Source of the DNA: an uncultured Candidatus Actinomarina sp.
GTDB lineage: Bacteria; Actinomycetota; Acidimicrobiia; Actinomarinales; Actinomarinaceae
Reading direction: 5' to 3'
Assembly: GCA_902519215.1 (NCBI GenBank)
Contig: CABYIX010000005.1
Coordinates: forward strand, 1-64,000
Length of the DNA: 64,000 nucleotides
The notes beneath the pieces were generated by a model. That model did not search any database. It saw only the letters and a list, made by a program, of their open reading frames with translations, and was not told where the DNA came from. The position numbers and the translations under genes were made by a program. Positions 31,308 to 41,024 of the stretch are shown here, in pieces (positions within the stretch are counted from its first letter, which is position 1; every line of letters starts with the position of its first letter).

Positions 31308-33953
31308 ATGAAAAATAATCTTATTTTTGAATTCTCAAAAGAACACACTGATGGTGATGCTTCGATGATTAACCTCCTTGGAGGAAAAGGTGCAAACCTT
31401 GCAGAAATGAGCAATCTTGGAATTTCTGTACCACCAGGTTTCACAATTACTACTGAAGTTTGTAATTACTTTATGGAACATAAAGAATTGCCAGATTCTC
31501 TTGAAGAAGAAGTAGGCAATGCAGTAAAGAAGTTAGAAAAGTATTCCGACCTAAGCTTTGGTGGAAAATCAAATCCACTCTTACTATCAGTGAGATCTGG
31601 TGGGAGAATTTCAATGCCAGGGATGATGGACTCTATATTAAATATTGGGCTTAACGATGACAATATAAGTCAACTTGCAGAACAGTTTTACGATGAGCGC
31701 TTTGCACTGGACTCCTATAGAAGATTAATTCAAATGTACTCAAATGTTGTTTTAGGGCTTGATTCCAGCAGATTTGAAGCTGTAATTGATAACAAAAAAA
31801 GAATAGATAATGTATCTTCAGATAAAGATTTCAATCCTGATCAATTAAATTGGATTATTGATGCTTATAAAAATACAATTGAACGATTTTCAGAAGTTCC
31901 ATTTCCTCAGGACCCTAAAGAGCAACTAAATGGTGCTATAAAAGCTGTTTTTAGTAGTTGGCTTAACACAAGAGCTGTTAATTATAGAAAATTTAATAAT
32001 ATTCCAGATGAATGGGGCACAGGAGCAACTATTCAAACAATGGTATTTGGTAACCTAAATAATAATTCAGGCACTGGTGTTGCCTTTACCAGGAATCCTT
32101 CAGATGGTAAAAAAGAACTTTTTGGCGAATATCTACTTAATGCGCAAGGAGAGGATGTGGTTGCTGGAATTAGAACACCTAAACCAATATCTAAAAATAA
32201 AACATCACAAGAGTCACTTCAAGAAACTTTCCCCAATCTTTACAATGAAATTTTTGATATTGCACAAACTTTGGAAGGACACTTTAAAGAAGTCCAGGAT
32301 ATTGAATTTACGATTCAAGATCAAAAAGTTTACTTACTTCAAACAAGAAAAGCTAAAAGAACAGCACAAGCTTCAGTAAATATAGCAATTGATATGGAAA
32401 GTGAGGGAGTTGTTACTAAAGAAGAAGCCATCATGATGGTTGATGCAGATAGTATTACAGACTTACTTCATCCTCAGTTTGTTGAAAAGCAAGAAAAAGA
32501 ATTATTTACAAAAGCATTGAATGCTTCACCAGGTGCTGCAGTTGGAGAAATTGTATTTGACGCAGACAAGGCTGAAGAGGAGGCTGAGAAGGGTAGAAAA
32601 ATTATATTAGTCCGTGATGAAACAAGTCCTGAAGATATACATGGAATGTTTTCATCTGTAGGCATTCTTACAACAAAAGGAGGAATGACAAGCCATGCAG
32701 CAGTAGTTGCTAGAGGCATGGGTAAGCCATGTGTTGTAGGAGCAGAAAAACTCACCTTAAATGTTGAAGAAAAGACAATTACTAATGGTGATATTGTTTT
32801 AAACGAGGGAGATATTATTTCTCTCGACGGATCCTTGGGGGAAGTTTATACAGATGCTTTAGAGGTAGAGCCACCGAACATGTCTGATAGTTTTGTAAAA
32901 CTTATGGAGTACTGTGATCAATTTAGAAAATTATCAATAAGAGCAAATGCTGAAACCGAACTGGACACAATAAAAGCTTTAGAGTTTGGTGCTGAAGGCA
33001 TTGGTCTTTGTAGAACAGAGCACATGTTTTTTGAAGGTGAAAGAATAATGCCAATGCGGGAAATGATTATGGCTGATTCACCTAATGGTAGAAAAAGAGC
33101 TCTAAGTAAATTAATTGAATTTCAAACTAAAGATTTCGAAGTACTATTTAATCTACTAAAAGATAAGCCCATAACTGTTAGATTATTAGACCCTCCAATG
33201 CATGAGTTCCTTCCTAAAAGCGATATTGAGATATCTAATCTAGCAAAAGAGTCTGGCGTAACACCTGGTTACATTCATGAAATATTATTAAAACTTTCGG
33301 AGAGTAATCCAATGCTTGGACATAGAGGTGTCAGACTTGGTTTAATTTACCCAGAAATATACGAAATGCAAGTAGAGGCTATTTTTAGAGCTGTTGACAA
33401 TTTAAGTAAAAAAGAAAATGCTAATGTAAATCCGGAGATAATGATTCCTTTGGTAATGAATGCAAATGAATTAAGGCAGATGAAAGCTATCTTAACAGCA
33501 AAGATTAAAGAAATTGAATTAGAGCTTAATACAGAATTTAACTACACAATGGGAACAATGATAGAGCTTCCAAGTGCTGCATTAAATTCAGAATCTATTG
33601 CTTTAGAAGCAGATTTTTTTTCTTATGGAACAAACGATTTAACTCAAACAACTCTTGGACTATCTCGAGATGATGCCTCTAGATTTTTGAGTGAGTATGT
33701 TGAGATGAAGGTTTTTAAAACTGATCCCTTTGTTTCTATAGATCCATCAAGTGTTGGACAGCTCGTAGAAATATCATCAAACAAAGGCAAGAAAGCAAAC
33801 AATGCTCTAAAAATCGGCGTATGTGGAGAACATGCAGGAGATCCAAGTTCTATTTTTTACTTAAATACTTTAAATATTGATTATATTTCATGCTCTCCGT
33901 TTAGAATTCCAGCAGCTAAATTAGCAGCTGCTCAAGCTCAGTTAAATAAATAA
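31308..33953 (+). CDS. ppdK: Pyruvate, phosphate dikinase
   Basis: The 881-residue protein has the full three-domain PPDK layout. The N-terminal nucleotide domain shows NLLGGKGANLAEMSNLGISVPPGF at about 22-45 and SVRSGGRISMPGMMDS. The central phospho-His domain has GGMTSHAAVVARGMGKPCVVG (catalytic His about 464). The C-terminal PEP/pyruvate domain has RTEHMFF, GTNDLTQTTLG and GVCGEHAGDP. It interconverts pyruvate + ATP + Pi and PEP + AMP + PPi. Length is typical. Confidence 0.95.
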   Translation: MKNNLIFEFSKEHTDGDASMINLLGGKGANLAEMSNLGISVPPGFTITTEVCNYFMEHKELPDSLEEEVGNAVKKLEKYSDLSFGGKSNPLLLSVRSGGRISMPGMMDSILNIGLNDDNISQLAEQFYDERFALDSYRRLIQMYSNVVLGLDSSRFEAVIDNKKRIDNVSSDKDFNPDQLNWIIDAYKNTIERFSEVPFPQDPKEQLNGAIKAVFSSWLNTRAVNYRKFNNIPDEWGTGATIQTMVFGNLNNNSGTGVAFTRNPSDGKKELFGEYLLNAQGEDVVAGIRTPKPISKNKTSQESLQETFPNLYNEIFDIAQTLEGHFKEVQDIEFTIQDQKVYLLQTRKAKRTAQASVNIAIDMESEGVVTKEEAIMMVDADSITDLLHPQFVEKQEKELFTKALNASPGAAVGEIVFDADKAEEEAEKGRKIILVRDETSPEDIHGMFSSVGILTTKGGMTSHAAVVARGMGKPCVVGAEKLTLNVEEKTITNGDIVLNEGDIISLDGSLGEVYTDALEVEPPNMSDSFVKLMEYCDQFRKLSIRANAETELDTIKALEFGAEGIGLCRTEHMFFEGERIMPMREMIMADSPNGRKRALSKLIEFQTKDFEVLFNLLKDKPITVRLLDPPMHEFLPKSDIEISNLAKESGVTPGYIHEILLKLSESNPMLGHRGVRLGLIYPEIYEMQVEAIFRAVDNLSKKENANVNPEIMIPLVMNANELRQMKAILTAKIKEIELELNTEFNYTMGTMIELPSAALNSESIALEADFFSYGTNDLTQTTLGLSRDDASRFLSEYVEMKVFKTDPFVSIDPSSVGQLVEISSNKGKKANNALKIGVCGEHAGDPSSIFYLNTLNIDYISCSPFRIPAAKLAAAQAQLNK

Positions 33954-34004
33954 TTAAAATTTTCAGCATTCCTTAAGTAGTGCATACTAACATCAAAATT
34001 AAAC

Positions 34005-35141
34005 ATGGAAAAAATAGTTTTTAATCCATCTGAGAAGCCAACAGTAGGCATAGAGGTTGAAGCCCAATTGGTTGACAATAATTCTGGAGACTTAGTAAAT
34101 ATAGCCGAAGGAATTATTAAAAAATACAACAATGAAGAAAGAGTGAAGCACGAACTATATCTATCTACAGTTGAGGTAACTAGCTCCCCACTGATGAACA
34201 CAAATGATACATATAAAGAGCTTTCTTCAATTTTCAATAAAGTTTTAGAAATTGCTAATGAGAATAATGCTGGCTTAATTTCTACTGGCTCTCATCCTTT
34301 TGCAATGTATGAGGATCAAGTAATTACAGATGTTAATCCAAGATATGGAGAATTTGCTGATAAATATGGATGGGCGGTTAGAAGACTATTAACTTTTGGA
34401 ATGCATGTTCATGTTGGAATTGACTCAAAAGAGAAAGCAATTGCTGTACACGATGAAATAAGAAAATATTTACCTTTATTTCTAGCACTTAGTGCTTCAT
34501 CTCCATTCTGGAGAGGAAAAGATACAGAATTATACTGCGCACGACTTAGTGTTTTTCAGGGATTGCCGAATACAGGTTTGCCTGAGCCATATCACGAGTG
34601 GTCCCAATACGAGCAATCACTTCAAACACTTGTTAAAGCTGGTGTGATTAAGCCAGATGTTGGATATAGGCAGGTTTGGAAAGATGTAAGAATTCATCCA
34701 GAGTACGGAACTGTGGAAACACGAATAGCAGATTCTATGCCATCTTTAACTGAGACTGTAGCGGTAGCAACACTCGTTCAAGCTTTAGTGATAAAAATTG
34801 GACGAGACTGGGACGCGGGAAAATTAAATGAACCAGATCCTAATTGGCTTATTGAAAGAAACAGATGGGCTGCGATTAAAGAGGGACTAAATGCACAATT
34901 TATAACTGGCACAGATGGAAACACAAAACCAATTGTTGAAGTTATAAAGAATTTACTTTCTGAGCTTTCTGGGATAGGAGAAGAGCTTGGGTCTACTAAT
35001 AGATTAAATTTTGTAAATAACATTCTTGAATCAACTCCACTTGTAGAGACTATGAGAAATATTCATAAAGAGTCCTCGTTAGTCGAGTTAGTCAAAGAGT
35101 TACAAAAAAAACTTTTGAATTCGTTAAGTGAAGACAATTAA
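34005..35141 (+). CDS. Glutamate-cysteine ligase type 2 (GCS2/YbdK) family carboxylate-amine ligase
   Basis: The 378-residue protein has GCS2 family motifs: TVGIEVEAQLVD near the start, HELYLSTVEVTS, FGMHVHVGIDS (about 131-141), LSASSPFWRGKDT and VRIHPEYGTVETRIADSMPS. The family joins glutamate to an amine (cysteine in glutathione or ergothioneine pathways). In actinobacteria it may be EgtA-like, but no ergothioneine genes are in the window, so the substrate is open. Confidence 0.82.
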   Translation: MEKIVFNPSEKPTVGIEVEAQLVDNNSGDLVNIAEGIIKKYNNEERVKHELYLSTVEVTSSPLMNTNDTYKELSSIFNKVLEIANENNAGLISTGSHPFAMYEDQVITDVNPRYGEFADKYGWAVRRLLTFGMHVHVGIDSKEKAIAVHDEIRKYLPLFLALSASSPFWRGKDTELYCARLSVFQGLPNTGLPEPYHEWSQYEQSLQTLVKAGVIKPDVGYRQVWKDVRIHPEYGTVETRIADSMPSLTETVAVATLVQALVIKIGRDWDAGKLNEPDPNWLIERNRWAAIKEGLNAQFITGTDGNTKPIVEVIKNLLSELSGIGEELGSTNRLNFVNNILESTPLVETMRNIHKESSLVELVKELQKKLLNSLSEDN

Positions 35142-35158
35142 TTGGATATAATTTTTCT

Positions 35159-35554
35159 ATGAATTATAAATTAATTAATAGACTTGACCCACTTATTTAC
35201 CTTGGTTTGGTTTTAGTAGGGTTTATTATGCCAGAAGTGACTTATCGTTTGTTCTTGTTTGATTTTTCTGCTGTACTTGCAGATAATCAGGAGATGATTG
35301 TTAGATCTATCGGTTTACCTCTCTACTTTGCAGCAATGGCTTTTTTCTTGCTAGGAGGTAATGCAGAGAATGGAAAGCAATTAAACATAATTAGATACAG
35401 CGGAGGGCTTGGGCTAATTGCTTTTGCAGTCTTCACTGAATTTAACGGTTTTTTTGCATTCGGCCTTGTAGAGATTGGTTTAGCGGTTGTAACAGGTTCA
35501 CAAATCAAAAAAGAGGAAGAAGCTTCAAGCAGTTCAACAACTGAAGAATTATAA
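35159..35554 (+). CDS. Hypothetical membrane protein
   Basis: The 131-residue protein has four hydrophobic segments (about 12-30, 45-62, 78-95 and 98-112) and a Ser/Glu-rich tail (EEEASSSSTTEEL). I recognise no family. It follows the GCS2 gene by 17 bases on the same strand. Confidence 0.55.
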   Translation: MNYKLINRLDPLIYLGLVLVGFIMPEVTYRLFLFDFSAVLADNQEMIVRSIGLPLYFAAMAFFLLGGNAENGKQLNIIRYSGGLGLIAFAVFTEFNGFFAFGLVEIGLAVVTGSQIKKEEEASSSSTTEEL

Positions 35555-35614
35555 AAGTTATATTTCTGTGATACTTACTAACTATATGTTTGGTCAAATA
35601 GTTATAAGGAAAAT

Positions 35615-36394
35615 ATGATATTAAAAAATAAAACTTTATTAATAACAGGAATACTTACTGATAAAAGCATTGCTTATGCATCTGCAAAGATTGCAATAGA
35701 GAATGGTGCAACAGTTGTGGCTACAGGATTTGGTAAAGGACTTCGAATTACAGAACGAGCCGTAAAAAGACTTTCCGAAGACATCAAAGTCTTTCCAATG
35801 GATATTGAAAATCAAGAAGAAGTAGATGAAGCAGTGCAAAATATTAAAAGTGAAGCTGGAAATCTAGATGGAATTCTTCATGCAATTGCTTTTTCACCTA
35901 CAGAAGCTATGGGGGGTAATTTTTTAAATACCAATATCTCCGATGCAGTTAAAAGTTTTGAAATATCAGCCTTTTCTTTAAAGACCTTAGCCACATCATT
36001 TCAACCAATACTTAATAAACCTGCATCTATTGTTGCATTGGATTTTGATAATACACAAGCTTGGCCTGGTTATGATTGGCAGGGAGTAGCAAAATCTAGT
36101 CTCCAGTCAATTGTTAGGTACTTGGCTTACTACATGGGTGAAAATGGTGTTAGGGTAAATGCAGTTGCTGCAGGTCCACTTGCTACAACAGCAGCTAAAA
36201 ATATACCTGGTTTTTCAGATATGAATGAGGAGTGGAGTAATAGAGCTCCTCTTGGGTGGGATACAAAAAATCCTGATCCTGTAGCAAAAGTTGTAAGTTT
36301 TTTACTTTCAGATCTTTCTGAAATGGTTACTGGAGAAATTATTCATGCAGATGGAGGAGTACATTCTATCGGTGGATCAATGCTTCCAAAGTAA
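35615..36394 (+). CDS. fabI: Enoyl-[acyl-carrier-protein] reductase (FabI/InhA type)
   Basis: The 259-residue SDR protein starts KTLLITGILTDKSIAYASAK, the GI.TD.SIA signature of FabI/InhA. The region DFDNTQAWPGYDWQGVAKSS matches InhA (FDP..AMPAYNWM.VAKSAL) with the catalytic Tyr and Lys, followed by GVRVNAVAAGPLATTAA. It performs the last reduction of each fatty acid elongation cycle. It converges on the fab operon, whose other enzymes it complements. Confidence 0.9.
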   Translation: MILKNKTLLITGILTDKSIAYASAKIAIENGATVVATGFGKGLRITERAVKRLSEDIKVFPMDIENQEEVDEAVQNIKSEAGNLDGILHAIAFSPTEAMGGNFLNTNISDAVKSFEISAFSLKTLATSFQPILNKPASIVALDFDNTQAWPGYDWQGVAKSSLQSIVRYLAYYMGENGVRVNAVAAGPLATTAAKNIPGFSDMNEEWSNRAPLGWDTKNPDPVAKVVSFLLSDLSEMVTGEIIHADGGVHSIGGSMLPK

Positions 36395-36408
36395 TTTATA
36401 TTAAAGAC

Positions 36409-37647
36409 TTAGTCTTTTTTAAAGACAAGAACCCCGTTATGACCACCGAATCCAAATGAGTTAGACATTGCTATAGATAAATCTTTTTTTAAAGCAACAT
36501 TAGGTGTGTAGTTAAGGTCACAATCTTCATCAGGGTTATTTAGATTGATAGTTGGTGGAATAATATTATTTTTTAGGCTTAATAGTGATACTAAAGACTC
36601 AAATGCACCACCCCCTCCAAGAAGGTGACCAGTCATGGATTTAGTTGATGAAATATTTAATTGATGTGCCATATCTCCAAATACTGTTTTTATAGCAGCA
36701 GTTTCATTTTTATCATTTGCTGGTGTAGAAGTTCCATGTGCATTAATATAATCCACTTCTTCATTACTTATTTCAGCATCAGCCAAAGCTTTCTTCATAG
36801 CTTCAACCGCACCTTTGCCACCCTCAGCAGGAGCTGTTATATGATGTGCATCTGTAGTTGCGCCATATCCAGATATATATCCATAGATATTAGCACCTCG
36901 TTTTTTTGCAGATTCCTCACTCTCCATTACTAGAACTGTTGAGCCTTCTCCCATAACAAATCCATCTCGATTTTTATCAAATGGCCTACAAGCTTCTTTT
37001 GGGTTTTCATTATTAGTTGATAGTGCTCTTATTTGAGCAAAAGCGCCAATAGTCATTGCTGTTGTTCCTGATTCTGTACCACCAGCTATGACCATATCTA
37101 CAATTCCATTTTGAATCATATTTTTAGCCTCTCCAATAGCATTAGCTGAAGCAGCACAAGCTGTTGTGATTGTAAGAGAGGGCCCTTCAATGCCAAATTT
37201 AATCGCAACTTGACCGGTACTTGAGTTTGGCATCAGTTGTGTAATTGCAAGAGGATTAATTCTTGAAGCACCTCGTTCATCATAAGTTCTAACGGCTTGC
37301 TCTGTTGCGCCAATTCCACCTATACCTGTTCCAAAAACAATTCCTACTTCACTTCCCAAACGTTCTTCTGTATCAAGTCCAGCATCTTTAAGGGCTTCTT
37401 CTGTAGCGTGAATGGAAAGATGTCCTGAGCGATCAAGTTTTCTTGCTTGTTGTTTGCCCAAATATTCGTTCGCGTCAAAATTCTTTACTTCTCCTGCAAA
37501 TTTCACAGGAAGCTCATCAGTATCAAATGAATTTATATAGTCAACGCCGGAAACTCCATTAATAAGGTTATTCCAAGTATCAGAAACATTATTTCCAAGT
37601 GGATTGATTGTTCCGAGACCAGTTACGACTACACGTCTTTTAGACAT
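36409..37647 (-). CDS. fabF: 3-oxoacyl-[acyl-carrier-protein] synthase II
   Basis: The 412-residue protein has RRVVVTGLGTINPLGN at the N-terminus, the nucleophile motif TTACAASANAIGEA, and the two His motifs NAHGTSTPAND and KSMTGHLLGGGGAFES, closing with NSFGFGGHNGVLVF. It elongates acyl-ACP by condensation with malonyl-ACP. It is the last gene of the leftward operon, 8 bases after acpP. Confidence 0.95.
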   Translation of the reverse strand: MSKRRVVVTGLGTINPLGNNVSDTWNNLINGVSGVDYINSFDTDELPVKFAGEVKNFDANEYLGKQQARKLDRSGHLSIHATEEALKDAGLDTEERLGSEVGIVFGTGIGGIGATEQAVRTYDERGASRINPLAITQLMPNSSTGQVAIKFGIEGPSLTITTACAASANAIGEAKNMIQNGIVDMVIAGGTESGTTAMTIGAFAQIRALSTNNENPKEACRPFDKNRDGFVMGEGSTVLVMESEESAKKRGANIYGYISGYGATTDAHHITAPAEGGKGAVEAMKKALADAEISNEEVDYINAHGTSTPANDKNETAAIKTVFGDMAHQLNISSTKSMTGHLLGGGGAFESLVSLLSLKNNIIPPTINLNNPDEDCDLNYTPNVALKKDLSIAMSNSFGFGGHNGVLVFKKD

Positions 37648-37655
37648 GGTTGAGT

Positions 37656-37895
37656 TTATATTTTTGAGTGAAGTAAATTAACAGCTTGTCCGACAGTTGA
37701 AACATCTGCTAGTTCATCATCATCTATCTCTATTTCAAACTCGTCTTCAAAGGCCATTACTACCTCAACAATACCTAATGAGTCAATTTCTAAATCTTCT
37801 TCGAGTTTGGCTTCCATTGTAACTTTTGATTCATCAATCCCGAGATCCTCTACAAAAAGACCTTTTACTTTTTCAAAAACTTCATTTAATTCCAT
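37656..37895 (-). CDS. acpP: Acyl carrier protein
   Basis: The 79-residue acidic protein has the phosphopantetheine site DSLGIVEVVM (Ser in EIDSLGIVE). The ATG at 37895 is preferred over an in-frame TTG at 37907 because GGGGGA sits at the right distance before the ATG and the TTG begins inside that ribosome binding site. It carries the growing acyl chain; AcpS in the same operon would install its cofactor. Confidence 0.93.
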   Translation of the reverse strand: MELNEVFEKVKGLFVEDLGIDESKVTMEAKLEEDLEIDSLGIVEVVMAFEDEFEIEIDDDELADVSTVGQAVNLLHSKI

Positions 37896-37907
37896 AATTT
37901 CCCCCAA

Positions 37908-38636
37908 TTAAGTGGTTAAACCACCGTCAACAGGTATCACTTGTCCTGTTATATATTCTGACTCATCATTACATAAAAAAGCTACCACATTTGATATATC
38001 TTCTGGCTTTCCAATGCGTTTAATTGAAAGTTGTTCTATAATATTTTCTTTATTTTCATCATCAAGAAAAGATGTCATATCTGTTTCGATATAACCAGGA
38101 GCTATAACATTTGACGTTATATTTCTTGAACCTAGTTCTTTGCTTATCGATTTAGCAAGTCCTATAAGCCCAGCTTTTGATGCTGCATAATTTGACTGGC
38201 CTTGGTTTCCAGAAATTCCAACCACTGATGAAATAAAAATAATTCTACCCCATTTATTTTTCATCATTTGTTTAATTGCTCGTTGAGAGGTATAAAAACT
38301 TCCAGTTAGATTCGTTTGGATTACATCTAGCCACTCTTCTTCTTTCATACGAGGCAATATGTTATCTTTTGTAATTCCTGCATTATTTATCAAAATATCT
38401 ACAGAGCCATATGCATCTTCTATGGTTGCAAAAGCTCTATCAACCGATTCTTTACTTGAAATATTAATTTCAACACTATTTGCACTTCCTCCGCTTTCAG
38501 CAATTTCATTAACTACTTCTTCAGCTTTGTCTCTAGAATTAACATAACCCACTACAACAAGATGACTTTTAGCAAGAGTAGTTGATATTGATTTACCAAT
38601 ACCTCTAGAGCCACCAGTAACTAATACAGTTTTCAT
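37908..38636 (-). CDS. fabG: 3-oxoacyl-[acyl-carrier-protein] reductase
   Basis: The 242-residue short-chain dehydrogenase has VTGGSRGIGKSIS, NNAGITKDN, the catalytic Ser in FISSVVG, Tyr-Lys in QSNYAASKAGLIG and NVIAPGYIETDM, then GQVIPVDGG. It reduces 3-oxoacyl-ACP with NADPH. It overlaps fabH by 4 bases. Confidence 0.94.
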   Translation of the reverse strand: MKTVLVTGGSRGIGKSISTTLAKSHLVVVGYVNSRDKAEEVVNEIAESGGSANSVEINISSKESVDRAFATIEDAYGSVDILINNAGITKDNILPRMKEEEWLDVIQTNLTGSFYTSQRAIKQMMKNKWGRIIFISSVVGISGNQGQSNYAASKAGLIGLAKSISKELGSRNITSNVIAPGYIETDMTSFLDDENKENIIEQLSIKRIGKPEDISNVVAFLCNDESEYITGQVIPVDGGLTT

Positions 38637-39727
38637 ATAAGATCTAATTTTTCAGGAATTTGATATTCAATAGCTTTTCTTATTGTATCTACTGCCTTTC
38701 CATCAAAATCGGGTAATTTAGCATCTGAGGTATTTATTGGAGTTGTTCTCTCCCCAAGTCGAAGAGCACAAGCGCCCCAGGAAAGACCTGCACCAACTGC
38801 TGTGAAGACGGCTGTTTCTCCACCTTTTATCTCTCCAGCTTCTAAGGCATCTACTAATGCTGTTGGAATAGAAGCAGCAGATGTATTTCCATATTTATGT
38901 ACTTTTTTAATTGTTGTAGCGTTAGGCAGTTTTAATGATTTTTCTAGTCCCTCGACAATTCTTAAATTTGCTTGATGGGGAATGAGAATATCAATGTCTT
39001 CTTTACTTAAGCCAGATTTCTCAATAACTTCAGTTGAAGAGTTTGCCATAGCTCTAATCCCACCTTTAAAGATTTCTGGGCCATCAAAAGTCCACTGAAC
39101 CTTAGCTGCCTCATCTTCTTTAAACCTATCCATTGCTGAACCAAAATTAGGAACTTCTAAGATGTCTAGTTTGTCAGAACTTAAACCATTAACAAATGAA
39201 TATATTTCACCTTCAGAAGGATCTTTGCTTTCCTCGATAACTACTGCACCAGCTCCATCTCCAAAAAGAACAGCAGTATTTCTATCTGACCAATCCAGTA
39301 ACCAAGTAATGTGCTCTGATCCAATTACAAGAGCTCTTTTGTACAACCCGCTTTCAATAAAGGCTTTTCCCTGTTCCATTGCGTAAACAAATCCTGCACA
39401 TGCAGCATTGACATCGTATACAGATGCATTTACTGCACCAATCTTTCTTTGTACATGAGCAGCTGCTGATGGAACAATACTATCAGGGGTACATGTTGCT
39501 AAAATTACAACATCTATATCTTCAGGTGTTAAACCAGCACATGCAATAGCATGTTGCCCTGCAACAGATGCCATATCAGAGTTGTTTACATGACAAAATC
39601 TTCTTTCTTGAATTCCTGTTCTTTGCTGAATCCACTCATCTGAGGTGTCAACAAACACAGCTAAGTCATCATTTGTCATAATATTGTCAGGAGAACACTT
39701 CCCCCAACCCGTAATTGTTGATTTCAA
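38633..39727 (-). CDS. fabH: 3-oxoacyl-[acyl-carrier-protein] synthase III
   Basis: The 364-residue protein has TSDEWIQQRTGIQERR, the nucleophile motif VNAACAGFVYAME (Cys about 110), FGDGAGAVVIE, the His motif LIPHQANLRI and KYGNTSAASIPTAL. It starts chain synthesis from an acyl-CoA and malonyl-ACP. It is about 35 residues longer than E. coli FabH at the C-terminus. Confidence 0.93.
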   Translation of the reverse strand: MKSTITGWGKCSPDNIMTNDDLAVFVDTSDEWIQQRTGIQERRFCHVNNSDMASVAGQHAIACAGLTPEDIDVVILATCTPDSIVPSAAAHVQRKIGAVNASVYDVNAACAGFVYAMEQGKAFIESGLYKRALVIGSEHITWLLDWSDRNTAVLFGDGAGAVVIEESKDPSEGEIYSFVNGLSSDKLDILEVPNFGSAMDRFKEDEAAKVQWTFDGPEIFKGGIRAMANSSTEVIEKSGLSKEDIDILIPHQANLRIVEGLEKSLKLPNATTIKKVHKYGNTSAASIPTALVDALEAGEIKGGETAVFTAVGAGLSWGACALRLGERTTPINTSDAKLPDFDGKAVDTIRKAIEYQIPEKLDLI

Positions 39728-39741
39728 AAAAAACTCCTAGT

Positions 39742-40653
39742 TTAAATTGTATTTAAAGAGTCTAATGAATTAATAATTCCTATTCCCTTACTAAATATAG
39801 ACTTTTTAACCATCCCAGCAGTTACATTTCCAGGTCCGATATGATACCAATATTCTGGACTTTCATCTTTCTCAATAGTTGTTATTTGCTTATGGAACAA
39901 CACACTATTGTCTACTTGATTTGCTAAACGTTCTTTTACATTAGATAGGTCGACTAATTGCGCATCAACATTCATGTATATCTTGAATTTACCGGGCTTA
40001 AACTCTATATTTTCTAATACTTCCTCAACATCTTTTTTTGCTGGGGTTACAACAGGAGAGTGAAATGCACCTGCTACATCAAGAGGGATTACTCGTTTTG
40101 CATTTAATGCTTTGGGATTAGATTTTAAATAGTCAATATCTTCATATTTTCCACTAATAACAATTTGTGTTGCATCATTGTAGTTTGAGATATTTATTTC
40201 AATACCCTGCACGTTTAACTCTGAAACTGAATTCACAGTTTTATCTAATTCAGACGATAATACTGCTGCCATAGTCGTACCAGAATTTTCAACTGCCTTT
40301 TGCATAGCATTCCCTCTTACCGAAATTATTTTTAGCGCATCACTAAATGTTATATATTCTCCTAAAGCTAGGGCAGTGTACTCCCCAAGAGAGTGACCAA
40401 TTGCTACTCTAGGATTCCCAAATTTCTTAATTGTTTCAAGTCCATAACAGTAGGAAATAGCAAAAATATAAGGTTGAGCAATGTTAGTTTTTGTTATCTC
40501 TTCTTTGTCATTCGTTAAAACTACATCTTTTAGAGACCAATTAAGTGCCTCTTCAAATTCCTTAATTAATAAATTTGGATATATATCAAGTAGCTCTTCT
40601 CCCATTCCAACTTGTTGGGATCCTTGCCCTGGAAACATTGCTACCCAGTTCAA
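39742..40653 (-). CDS. fabD: Malonyl-CoA:ACP transacylase
   Basis: The 303-residue protein has FPGQGSQQVGMG at the N-terminus, the nucleophile motif AIGHSLGEYTALALG and GAFHSPVVTPA with the catalytic His. It loads malonyl groups onto ACP. Its start overlaps acpS by 4 bases. Confidence 0.93.
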   Translation of the reverse strand: MNWVAMFPGQGSQQVGMGEELLDIYPNLLIKEFEEALNWSLKDVVLTNDKEEITKTNIAQPYIFAISYCYGLETIKKFGNPRVAIGHSLGEYTALALGEYITFSDALKIISVRGNAMQKAVENSGTTMAAVLSSELDKTVNSVSELNVQGIEINISNYNDATQIVISGKYEDIDYLKSNPKALNAKRVIPLDVAGAFHSPVVTPAKKDVEEVLENIEFKPGKFKIYMNVDAQLVDLSNVKERLANQVDNSVLFHKQITTIEKDESPEYWYHIGPGNVTAGMVKKSIFSKGIGIINSLDSLNTI

Positions 40654-41024
40654 TTTGAGACTTCCGATATTGCAAAGGCAATGGCATTATTTTTTTCATG
40701 GGATAGGGATACATGCACATTATCAATTCTTGATTTTGTAGCAAGTTCTCTTGCTTTTCCAAGTAAGATTACTTCTGGTTTTCCACCACCAGTAATTTCT
40801 ATATCTTTCCAATTGAGCTGTCTCCACCCTTTACCTAGCGATTTCATTACAGCTTCTTTTCCAGCAAATCTGGCTCCTAATCTTTTTGATGGATCAGCAA
40901 ATCTATTTGCGTAAATTACTTCATTTTCCGTAAAGCATCTTTTTTCAAATTTTGATTGGGATTTAGATAGAAGTTTTCTCACTCTATTTAAATCAACTTG
41001 GTCAACACCTATACCAAATATCAT
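40650..41024 (-). CDS. acpS: Holo-[acyl-carrier-protein] synthase
   Basis: The 124-residue protein starts IFGIGVDQVDLNRVRKLL and has RLGARFAGKEAVMKSLG and HVSLSHEKNNAIAFAI, the AcpS metal and CoA-binding signatures. It transfers 4'-phosphopantetheine to ACP. It overlaps the carboxylase gene by 1 base and fabD by 4. Confidence 0.93.
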   Translation of the reverse strand: MIFGIGVDQVDLNRVRKLLSKSQSKFEKRCFTENEVIYANRFADPSKRLGARFAGKEAVMKSLGKGWRQLNWKDIEITGGGKPEVILLGKARELATKSRIDNVHVSLSHEKNNAIAFAISEVSN